In this document: piece by piece, positions 53,414 to 60,583 of the stretch
How the letters are laid out: each line of letters begins with the position of its first letter
How positions within the stretch are numbered: position 1 is the first letter of the stretch
Source: Desulforegula conservatrix Mb1Pa
GTDB taxonomy: Bacteria; Desulfobacterota; Desulfobacteria; Desulfobacterales; Desulforegulaceae
DNA length: 64,000 nt
Reading direction: 5' to 3'
Assembly: GCF_000426225.1 (NCBI RefSeq)
Contig: NZ_AUEY01000012.1
Coordinates: 1 to 64,000, forward strand
Notes under the pieces: generated by a model
What the model was told of the DNA's origin: nothing
What the model saw: only the letters and a program-made list of their open reading frames with translations
Database searches by the model: none
Made by a program: the position numbers and the translations under genes

Positions 53414-54039
53414 TGGTACACACTCTTAATGAGATTGTTTTCAAGAAAAATCAGAGTATTTTCCAGGGACTTGCTGAATGCCTCTGCCATTGCAGGTGAT
53501 GAGTCGTCCTTAACCTGAACTTCTTCTCTGTGAGCCGAGTGCCAGATTATCTCATCAGCGCCCTTTGTTCCTGAAAGAAGAAAAAAGGCTGTTTCAAGCA
53601 CCGCTTTATTGGGTGAAGTTGTTTTATCTATGTAAAGATTGACGATATTGCTTTCAAGTATGAAGTCAGTCTTTTCTCCGGGATCAGGGCTTATGCGTCT
53701 GAATGCGCCGCTTTTTTTCAGCCATTCCACGGTCTGGGTTTTTATTAGTTTGTCAGGCAAAATGAAAAATTCATTATAAAAATCTGTTTTGAATTCAAGA
53801 TTGCTGGTCTTGTAAACAAAGGATTTGCTTGAAAAAAGCGGGGAAATTTCAGGGTCTTTTATACGTATTGACGCCTTTGGGGCAGCTCCGCCTGTTTGGG
53901 CCGTTCTTTTCGCCTCAAGCACAAAATACTGTTTTATGGGATACGGTTTTGAAAGTTTAACGCATCCCGGCAGGACAAGACAGGATATTAATACAGCCAG
54001 AACAAGTTGAATGACTTTTGTTTTTGATGGATTTTTCAT
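53410..54039 (-). CDS. ABC transporter auxiliary lipoprotein (PqiC/DUF330-like)
   Basis: The ATG at 54039 has GGAGA 6 bases upstream; the frame continues to 54129 without a site. The product is 209 residues. A lipoprotein signal peptide ends with LVLPGC, the lipobox. The mature start KPYPIKQYFVLEAKR and later LLSGTKGADEIIWHSAHREE with SKSLENTLIFLENNL fit the ABC_trans_aux family that partners MCE transport systems (PqiABC, Mla-like). By inference it belongs to the MlaEFD genes upstream, from which it is separated by about 800 bp full of repeats. Confidence 0.8.
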   Translation of the reverse strand: MKNPSKTKVIQLVLAVLISCLVLPGCVKLSKPYPIKQYFVLEAKRTAQTGGAAPKASIRIKDPEISPLFSSKSFVYKTSNLEFKTDFYNEFFILPDKLIKTQTVEWLKKSGAFRRISPDPGEKTDFILESNIVNLYIDKTTSPNKAVLETAFFLLSGTKGADEIIWHSAHREEVQVKDDSSPAMAEAFSKSLENTLIFLENNLIKSVYH

Positions 54040-54137
54040 TTTATTCTCCGGTGATGATGCGCAAGACCTGCGGTTTAAGCATCTTGCGACCATAATATTT
54101 AGATCTTTTATACTGACATCTTCCTTCAATAATTAAC

Positions 54138-54345
54138 GTGGCTATGCACTATTTTCAGCATGGTTGGCTGGTCAGAAAAATGAAGATCCCGACAGTAATG
54201 AAAATATCATTTTTTAAGCATTTGCCATAATCATAAAGTTTTTGCAGAGCTTTTTTCAAAAAGCGGCCCGCCGGAGGCACCCAGTTTAACTCCGTATTAC
54301 GGACAAAGGGCGTCCTAATCCGACCTGCGAATTGGCCGATGAATT
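54138..54345 (+). mobile_element. composite element family B/C, right-truncated copy
   Basis: The left end (GTGGCTATGCACTATTTTCA) matches the full copy at 41844. The B core lies at 54234-54280 and the C core at 54290-54342. The right terminal repeat is missing. Confidence 0.65.
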
Positions 54346-54420
54346 TTTCATTTTACTCTCCATTGCCGCGCGCAAATCTCGCGTTTTGGACGCCGCTCAA
54401 TTTTTGATTGTGGATTCAAG

Positions 54421-54535
54421 ATTGACAAGGTCGCAAAAGTCCGATTTTCGTCTTTCCGGCGCAGGCCGGAATCCAGAAGTATTTGAAAATACTGGATGCC
54501 GGATCAAGTCCGGCATGACACCATCAAGATTGGCG
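54421..54535 (+). mobile_element. family A element copy
   Basis: It has TTGACAAGGTCGCAAAAGTC at the left, the hairpin TTTCCGGCGCAGGCCGGAA, and GCCGGATCAAGTCCGGCATG. The right terminal repeat is missing. It sits between two composite B/C elements. Confidence 0.7.
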
Positions 54536-54566
54536 GCTTTCAATCTTTTAACAATCAAAAATCAAT

Positions 54567-54816
54567 GTGGTTCTGCTCAATTCTCAGTGATATTTTAGAA
54601 GTCATGGCCGGATCATTTTTAAAACTCTTAAAATATCAATGTTTTTGCCAAATAACAAAATCATGAAGTTTTTGCGGAGCTTTTTCCAAAAAGCGACCCG
54701 ATCGGCACACGAATCTGGTGCGCAAGCCTTAGAGCTTGAGTACCCTACGAATTGGCCTTTTTGACGGCAATTTAACCATACAAGGCACTCCTTGACTGAA
54801 AATCAGGCAGAACCAC
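54567..54816 (+). mobile_element. composite element family B/C, complete 250-bp copy
   Basis: The best terminal inverted repeats of the family are here: GTGGTTCTGCTCAATTCTCA at the left and GTGGTTCTGCCTGATTTTCA on the other strand at the right. The B core is at 54664-54705 and the C core at 54745-54790. It ends 30 bases before the mlaD stop codon. Confidence 0.75.
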
Positions 54817-54846
54817 AAAAATCAAACCTCAAAAATCCAGAATCAA

Positions 54847-55893
54847 TCAGTTTTTTTCCGGTGGGTTGCCGAAAATAATATGGGACGGATATTGTTTTGC
54901 CGATCTGCTCAGATCCTCAAGATTTTCTGATATTTTCTTTATATTGTCTATAACCTCGGACATGGCAGGGCTTTTTTCAGATGAAATTCCGTCCAGTCTT
55001 CTTGTCAGGTTATCAATTTTTTCAAGTATTCCAGGAAGCCTTTCAAAAGCCTTTTCAACAGATTCGGCTGTTTTTCTCGATGTATCTGCGGCAGAGCTTA
55101 TATCTGCGACTGCACTTTCAAGGGCCGGTTTTGTGGTTTTGATGGTACTTCTCACATCTGCTGTGATTGCGCTTGAATCATCAATTATCTTTTTGAGCTT
55201 ATCAGACCCGACAGTATCTTTCAGTGCCTTGTTTGTTTCCCTGAGTTCTGCAAGAAGGCCGGTCATCTGTGTGTTTATTTCATTTACATCCATCTGGCTG
55301 AATTTTTCATTTACTGTCGTAAGAAGAGTTTCAATCTTGTCAGTGATTCCAGCCACATTTATTTTTTCAAGATTTGAAAGAATCTTGTCAATCGATTCAG
55401 TGAATGCGGCAATGGTATTGGGGGCCGACGGTATATACGGCGTTTCAGGAGTCCAGGATATATCCAGATCCTTTATTTTTTCAGGAGGCAGATAATCCGC
55501 TTCAAGGAACATGGTGCCGGTTATTCCTAATGGAGCAAGCTGGAATCTCAGGCCTTTTTTTACATCTTTATCTAATTTCTCATAAGTATTTGTCTTTAGA
55601 TCTGCAGGCATGTTTTCGGCAAAAAGAGCCACCTGGAGCATTACGTAATTAAGCGAGGAATTGTATTTAGAGGGAAGGGCGGTTATCTTCTTAACATTAC
55701 CGATGGCTATGCCCCTGTATTTCACTGCTGATCCGACATCAAGGCCCTGGACGGATCTGTTGAAATAGGTCTCGACCATGATTTCTTTTCTGAAAATGAC
55801 TCCGGCCCCAAATATTACAAGGCATATGGTTCCGAGGATCGTTCCTATGATTACAAAAATACCTATTTTAAAATATGTGGAATTCTGTTCCAT
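54847..55893 (-). CDS. mlaD: MCE-domain lipid-binding protein (MlaD-like)
   Basis: The product is 348 residues. A single N-terminal transmembrane anchor (FKIGIFVIIGTILGTICLVI) is followed by the MCE/MlaD domain (about 38-125; VETYFNRSVQGLDVGSAVKY and GIAIGNVKKI). The rest (about 170-345) is a long helical region, as in MCE proteins that form periplasmic tunnels or hexameric rings. It would pass lipids between inner and outer membranes. It is the third gene of the mlaE-mlaF-mlaD unit, 23 bases after mlaF. Confidence 0.92.
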   Translation of the reverse strand: MEQNSTYFKIGIFVIIGTILGTICLVIFGAGVIFRKEIMVETYFNRSVQGLDVGSAVKYRGIAIGNVKKITALPSKYNSSLNYVMLQVALFAENMPADLKTNTYEKLDKDVKKGLRFQLAPLGITGTMFLEADYLPPEKIKDLDISWTPETPYIPSAPNTIAAFTESIDKILSNLEKINVAGITDKIETLLTTVNEKFSQMDVNEINTQMTGLLAELRETNKALKDTVGSDKLKKIIDDSSAITADVRSTIKTTKPALESAVADISSAADTSRKTAESVEKAFERLPGILEKIDNLTRRLDGISSEKSPAMSEVIDNIKKISENLEDLSRSAKQYPSHIIFGNPPEKN

Positions 55894-55916
55894 GTTTTTT
55901 ATTCACCATGATTTAT

Positions 55917-56699
55917 TCAGTCAGAAGAATCTTTGTTGTCATTCATTGGAACCCTGTTGAAAAAAGCGTAAACAGCTGGCATATCATTACGCTTTTTAAG
56001 CTCCAGAGGTTTTCCTTCGGCAACTATGCCTTTTGTCACTTTGTCCAGCATTATTGATCTGTCACAGATCGCGAAAATGCTTGGAAGCTCATGTGTTACT
56101 ATGATGAATGTAACGCCGAACTCCCTGGAAAGAGACAGTATAAGATCATCAAGCTCCGCAGAAGTAATGGGGTCAAGACCGGCCGAAGGTTCATCCAGAA
56201 ATATTATGGAAGGATCAAGGGCCATTGCCCTGGCAATAGCTGCTCTTTTTTGCATGCCTCCGCTTATTTCAGATGGCAGATATTCGGTATAGTCGCCCAG
56301 CCCTACTCTGTCCAGCATGTTGCAGGCAATTGTATTCATAACCCTTTTGGGGAGATTTGTGAATTCCTCAAGCGGCAGTCTTACGTTTTCAAGGATATTC
56401 ATTGATCCGAAGAGTGCTCCGCTCTGGTACATGACCCCTAATCTGCTGAGTATTTCCTTTCTTTTATCACCTCGTGCAGAAACAAGATCTTGGCCTTCTA
56501 TCAGAACTTCTCCAGTGACAGGAGGATAAAGCCCTATTACATGCTTCATCAGGGTGCTTTTTCCGCAGCCGGAGCCTCCGAGTATGATGAAAATCTCGCC
56601 TGGATACACATCAAAGCTTATGTTTTCCAGAATGGTATTTCCGCCATATGCTGCCGTCAGGTTTTTAACTGTTATTATAGGCTTTGGCTTAATAGTCAT
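55917..56699 (-). CDS. mlaF: MCE/Mla-type ABC transporter ATPase
   Basis: The ATG at 56699 directly follows the permease stop codon; an upstream frame overlaps the permease and is rejected. The product is 260 residues. Walker A is GGSGCGKST, the signature SGGMQKRAAIARA, Walker B IIFLDEPSAGLDP and the switch His IIVTHE. It energises the MlaE permease for lipid transport across the envelope. The ribosome site is weak, so translation is probably coupled to the permease gene. Confidence 0.94.
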   Translation of the reverse strand: MTIKPKPIITVKNLTAAYGGNTILENISFDVYPGEIFIILGGSGCGKSTLMKHVIGLYPPVTGEVLIEGQDLVSARGDKRKEILSRLGVMYQSGALFGSMNILENVRLPLEEFTNLPKRVMNTIACNMLDRVGLGDYTEYLPSEISGGMQKRAAIARAMALDPSIIFLDEPSAGLDPITSAELDDLILSLSREFGVTFIIVTHELPSIFAICDRSIMLDKVTKGIVAEGKPLELKKRNDMPAVYAFFNRVPMNDNKDSSD

Positions 56700-56700
56700 C

Positions 56701-57888
56701 TTAAATGCCAAGATAAAAATAAATGACGGCGAAAAGGCCATCAACAATGGTTATCAGAATTATGCCGGTTACAACGGCTTTTGTTGTTGAATCGCCTACG
56801 CTGCTTGGGCCAGATCCGGTTTCAAGGCCTCGAAGGCATCCTGAAACAGCGATGAGAAGCCCAAATACAAAGCATTTGATAAGGCCGCCAACAAAATCAT
56901 CCCATTTTACTGTGGCTACGACCTGATTATAATAAACTATGGGGGGATGTCCCAGCGCCATTACCACAACCAGGCCGCCAAGGACTCCGACTATGTCTGC
57001 AAAAATTGCAAGAAGCGGAGTCATGAGCATCGCGGCTATTATTCTTGGAGTGACCAGAAAGGCTATAGGATCAAGTCCCATCGTGGTGAGGGCATTGACT
57101 TCCTCGTTAATTTTCATTGTGCCTATTTCTGCGGCAAAGGCTGAACCAGATCTGCCAGTGAGGACAATAGCGGTCATCAGGGGGCCAAGCTCCCTTATAA
57201 CTGCGAGGCCTATCAGATTTGCTATGAAAATATCGGCTCCGAACATCCTCATGGGAATGGAGGCCTGAAAAGCCATGATAAGGCCCACAAGAAAGCTTAT
57301 CAGAATTATGATCGGGAGCGCGTTTACTCCGGCTCTTTCAGCAGCAGAAAATGCATCTGCCCATCTTACCCGGCCTGGATGCTTCAGCACATCAAACATG
57401 GCGGATGAAATGGCCCCAATGAAATTGATGTGAAAACTTATATCCTGCCAGACTTCATGAACCACCTTGCCTGCTCTTTCAAATATTCCCAGACGCGGGG
57501 GAACAAGGGTTGACCTCCTGTAATGACATGATTCAATCTTGTTCAGGAATTCTTCCATCCTGGGACTCATTCCGACTATTTCCACAATTTTGCCGGTGTC
57601 TGCGCCGTACTGTTCAATAATTGACAAAAGGGCAAGCGCGCTTGAATCCCATTTGATGTTTTCCGGAAGAACCAGCCTCACCTTTCCGTCATGCTTTTTT
57701 GTTTTTTCCATCAGTTCATAATAAACAGACGACACGCCATGATGGTCAAGGTCACCCTCTATTTCAATAACAAGGGTTTTCTGCTGGGCGATATGCGTAT
57801 GCAGGGAATGGGACTTGATACCCTGGTCAGCGATCTGTGCTGGCTCTGATTCATTATCTGATAAGGATGCTGGTTTTTTGTCAGGCAT
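56701..57888 (-). CDS. mlaE: MlaE-type permease with fused N-terminal STAS domain
   Basis: The product is 395 residues. Residues about 35-125 form an STAS (MlaB-like) domain (LVIEIEGDLDHHGVSSVY, IKWDSSALALLSIIEQYGAD). The MlaE/YrbE permease domain follows (about 140-395) with five or more hydrophobic helices and the conserved AVIRELGPLMTAIVLTGRSG, AAEIGTMKINEEVNAL and GRP-like segments. In E. coli MlaB and MlaE are separate proteins; here they are joined. It heads the mlaEFD operon. Confidence 0.94.
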   Translation of the reverse strand: MPDKKPASLSDNESEPAQIADQGIKSHSLHTHIAQQKTLVIEIEGDLDHHGVSSVYYELMEKTKKHDGKVRLVLPENIKWDSSALALLSIIEQYGADTGKIVEIVGMSPRMEEFLNKIESCHYRRSTLVPPRLGIFERAGKVVHEVWQDISFHINFIGAISSAMFDVLKHPGRVRWADAFSAAERAGVNALPIIILISFLVGLIMAFQASIPMRMFGADIFIANLIGLAVIRELGPLMTAIVLTGRSGSAFAAEIGTMKINEEVNALTTMGLDPIAFLVTPRIIAAMLMTPLLAIFADIVGVLGGLVVVMALGHPPIVYYNQVVATVKWDDFVGGLIKCFVFGLLIAVSGCLRGLETGSGPSSVGDSTTKAVVTGIILITIVDGLFAVIYFYLGI

Positions 57889-57974
57889 AGACGGCCAATG
57901 TAAAATATTTAATTTGGGGTATTATTGGGAAAAATTCAGAATATTCTTTATCTATTAGCACACAGCTGTAATGC

Positions 57975-58628
57975 CTACAAAGTAATTTTATGAAATGTCG
58001 CCATGGCCTCCGCACAAACTTCGGCAATAAGTCTTTGTCCTGATTCGTTGGGGTGTTTGTCCACAGCCAGGTTATTAAAAAAATGTCCGCCCATGGCATC
58101 CCAGGAATCTTCCTTAATCAATCTGTCCAGATAGAAAAAAGACGGAAGGTTTTCGGATTCAAGCCACTGGGAAATCATGGAATTGAATTTTTTTGGTTTT
58201 TCCTGGGATGCTCCGCAATCTTCAAATGGTGGAAGTCCAATCCAGAAAGGAATGGCTCCATAGCCCCTTATGCAGTAAATTATGCTTTTTATGAAAAAAG
58301 CAATTTCATCTGTAGTTATTCCAAATGGATATGACGCTGTGCAGGAATCATCAAAGTTATTGGCTCCAATGCTTAAAAAAACAGTCTTGGGCTTCCATTT
58401 TGCCATGAGATTATCGATTCTTCCTGCAAATTCCTTTACGCCTATTCCTGCATAAGCAACCGGATTTATATCGTCTGATCTGATTACATCCATGCCCGTC
58501 AGCTGAGAGAAAACATGCCAGCAAGAATCTGCGGGTAAAACTCCGAATCCTTCAGTAATGGAATCACCCATGAATGCCACAGGCCCAAAATTTTCAATGG
58601 AAAAGCTATGTTTTGATTTGAGTTCCAT
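57975..58628 (-). CDS. SGNH/GDSL-family hydrolase
   Basis: The product is 217 residues. Catalytic blocks are FMGDSITEGFG (nucleophile Ser, block I), the block II Gly in AYAGIGVKEF, SIGANNFDD (block III Asn) and DKHPNESGQRL (block V Asp and His). There is no signal peptide, so it acts in the cytoplasm or is peripheral. It would hydrolyse an ester such as a lipid, acetyl or thioester substrate, not identifiable from the sequence. The ribosome site is weak. A phosphodiesterase gene lies 35 bases upstream on the same strand, so the two may be an operon. Confidence 0.88.
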   Translation of the reverse strand: MELKSKHSFSIENFGPVAFMGDSITEGFGVLPADSCWHVFSQLTGMDVIRSDDINPVAYAGIGVKEFAGRIDNLMAKWKPKTVFLSIGANNFDDSCTASYPFGITTDEIAFFIKSIIYCIRGYGAIPFWIGLPPFEDCGASQEKPKKFNSMISQWLESENLPSFFYLDRLIKEDSWDAMGGHFFNNLAVDKHPNESGQRLIAEVCAEAMATFHKITL

Positions 58629-58663
58629 TTTGTTTTGCTTTCGTTATTTGGATGTGCTCGGTA

Positions 58664-59125
58664 TCACATTAGTCTTATGATTTCAGGCTCAGGGCCTGAT
58701 TCATTGATGATTATTTTCCCGACAGTTACAGGCAGCCTGTCTCTTATGGGACCTGCGCTTCCAGGGTTGAAAAAAAGGATTCCGTTTTTCCAATCTATTT
58801 TAGGCATATGCGTATGTCCTGTTATTACAATATCAATGGAAGCAGAGGCCGGATCTATATCCATTTCCCCTAAGATGTGTCTAACATATATATTCAACCC
58901 TTCGAACTGAACAATTTCCCACGAAGGTATTTTTCTTGGCCACGATGATCTGTCTGTGTTTCCTCTTACAGCATAAAGAGGCGCAATATCCTCGAGTTTA
59001 TGAATTATATCAATTTCTCCGATGTCTCCTGCGTGTATGATTATGTCACTTCCTGAGAGCATGTTAAGGGCCTTTGGTCTGAGAAGGCCGTGTGTATCAG
59101 AGATAACGCCTATTATTTTTTTCAT
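58664..59125 (-). CDS. YfcE/MJ0936-type metallophosphodiesterase
   Basis: The ATG at 59125 is used; the frame begins with TTG at 59137. The product is 153 residues. Calcineurin-like metal motifs are all present: GVISDTHGL (D-x-H), IIHAGDIGE (GD), VRGNTDRSS (GNxD) and VITGHTHMPK (GHTH). YfcE-type enzymes hydrolyse phosphodiesters with two metal ions. The natural substrate is unknown. Confidence 0.93.
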   Translation of the reverse strand: MKKIIGVISDTHGLLRPKALNMLSGSDIIIHAGDIGEIDIIHKLEDIAPLYAVRGNTDRSSWPRKIPSWEIVQFEGLNIYVRHILGEMDIDPASASIDIVITGHTHMPKIDWKNGILFFNPGSAGPIRDRLPVTVGKIIINESGPEPEIIRLM

Positions 59126-59155
59126 TAGCCAGTCCAATCAAAAAAACTTTTAAAC
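59126..59155. other. start of a 524-bp gap (59126-59649)
   Basis: The gap between divergent genes contains the family A element at 59156-59312. The following 340 bp are AT-rich and probably carry the promoter of the small gene at 59650. No further structure was recognised. Confidence 0.4.
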
Positions 59156-59312
59156 TTGACAAGATCGTAAAAAGTCAGATTTCAGTCATTCCTGCGGGGC
59201 CTGTACCTGTGAAAACCGGGAGCCTGAATCCAGAAGTATCTGAAAATACAAAGATGCCGAATCAAGTCCGGCAGGCGCTGAAGCCCTTTTCTGGCTTTTG
59301 CGAGTCCATCAA
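59156..59312 (+). mobile_element. family A element, full-length copy (157 bp)
   Basis: The left end TTGACAAGATCGTAAAAAGT and the right end read on the other strand (TTGATGGACTCGCAAAAGCC) are inverted repeats. The interior has CGGGGCCTGTACCTGTGAAA and CCGAATCAAGTCCGG. It is in the same orientation as 51961 and 52306. Confidence 0.75.
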
Positions 59313-59649
59313 CCTTCCATGGCTTTATAAATCCATGAAGGATAAAGCATATTTTTAATGTAAAAAGCAAATATTCAGTTATTTTAAAGGTTTTAGTGCG
59401 GTATATGAAATTCTGTTTTTGTGGTGGACAAAGTTTTAAAAAAATAGCATATTTAATATATAAATCTCATGTTCTGAATTTCCATCTCCTCTGTTGATCT
59501 AAGCTGGTTCTGCGTCCTGGTGACGTTCTCTATATTTGTCCTGATTAAGTCTGTTTGCTTTTATGGGAAGTTTTTCATTTGTTTGGTGCCATTTATTCGG
59601 GAATAAGTGGTGCTGTTGACGTAATTCTATATAGTTATGGAGGTACGCC

Positions 59650-59910
59650 ATGATAACAGTCTATATTGAAAATGATTTTGGAAAAGACAGGTATATTGAG
59701 GTTTATGACGTTCTGGCCCACAACATCTGTATGGGCAAAAGATTTGCTCCCCATGAAAAGATTCCATGCCAGATTCAATGCAATCAGAAAAACAGAGGGG
59801 AGATAATGATCAGGAGCGCGTCCAAACCAGCAGCACAGGAAAAGCGCCCAAGATGGTATGCTTATGCCTGGCTTTCAGATCAGACCAGGATTAATTATAC
59901 TGCGCCCTGA
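59650..59910 (+). CDS. small cytoplasmic protein of unknown function
   Basis: The product is 86 residues, with an excellent ribosome site (GGAGG 6 bases before the ATG). The sequence starts ITVYIENDFGKDRYIEVYDV and ends WYAYAWLSDQTRINY. It has several aromatic residues and predicted beta strands but no motif I recognise, no signal peptide and no membrane segment. It stands alone between a repeat element and the broken HAD gene. The ribosome site and normal amino-acid composition make it a likely real gene. Confidence 0.65.
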   Translation: MITVYIENDFGKDRYIEVYDVLAHNICMGKRFAPHEKIPCQIQCNQKNRGEIMIRSASKPAAQEKRPRWYAYAWLSDQTRINYTAP

Positions 59911-59950
59911 TAAAGCTCTGGTGCTGGGTGCTTCGTAGACTCAAGATGCC

Positions 59951-60583
59951 TTATAAAATGACGCCGATCCTTAAAAGGGCGGCTTCAGCGTCTGCCACGC
60001 TTTTTACGCAAAAAGCCCTGAAGCCTGATCTTAAAGCTGATTCGACATTTATTTCAGTGTCGTCAAAAAAAATGATTTTGTCTGGTTTTTTACCGAGATA
60101 TCTGGCCGCATTTAAAAAAGCTTCGGGATCTGGCTTAAGAAGGCCTGTAATATGTGAAGGGAAGTGGCTGTCAAAAAGGCCTTCCAGCCTGCTTTCAATT
60201 CTGTCCCAGTGAAGCGGGTTTGTGTTTGATAGCGTGGCAGAAGGAATTATCCCGGTTATTTTTCCAAGAATACTTGTTGTATTATCAGAAATTTCGAGCG
60301 GCCAGTTCCTGAATATGTGAAGAAATTCTTCAGGCTCAAGTTTTAGACCAAGTTCCGGGACAATGTCTGAGGCAAACTCGGATTCGGAAATTCTTCCGCT
60401 TTCAAAATTCATTACCGTTTGCGAAGAAATTCATTTTTTCCTGATGCTCCCGAGGGTTTCGCCTTTGGGCAGAAAGGGCATCATCTCTTTCAGTCCACCC
60501 AAAGGAAATATTACCCCGCCTACATCAAACAAGAGTGCTTCTATACCGAAGGCACTGCTTGTTTTTACAGGTTGATCAGGCAT
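59951..60583 (-). pseudogene. HAD-family hydrolase gene interrupted by one in-frame TGA
   Basis: An ATG at 60583, overlapping the helicase stop codon by 8 bases, opens a HAD frame with IEALLFDVGGVIF (motif I, nucleophile Asp). A TGA at 60433-60431 interrupts it after GSIRKK. The same frame continues with ISSQTVMNFESGRISESEF, SNTNPLHWDRI (motif II), GLLKPDPEAFLNAARYLG (motif III) and IIFFDDTEINVESA (motif IV). In relatives the stop position is usually a Trp (W-x-S-x-x-V-x-x-FE-x-G), so TGG to TGA is the simplest explanation. The intact reading would be 210 residues. Re-initiation at the ATG at 60412 would make an inactive fragment lacking the nucleophile. Confidence 0.75.

Noticed and set aside
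54866-55495. 209-residue plus-strand frame opposite mlaD
   Set aside because: It is antisense to a convincing MCE protein, with a Ser/Leu-rich shadow composition and no ribosome site.
60431-60433. Selenocysteine codon in the HAD gene
   Set aside because: Trp is expected at this position in relatives, HAD catalysis does not use Sec, and the possible downstream hairpin is imperfect; a nonsense mutation is simpler.
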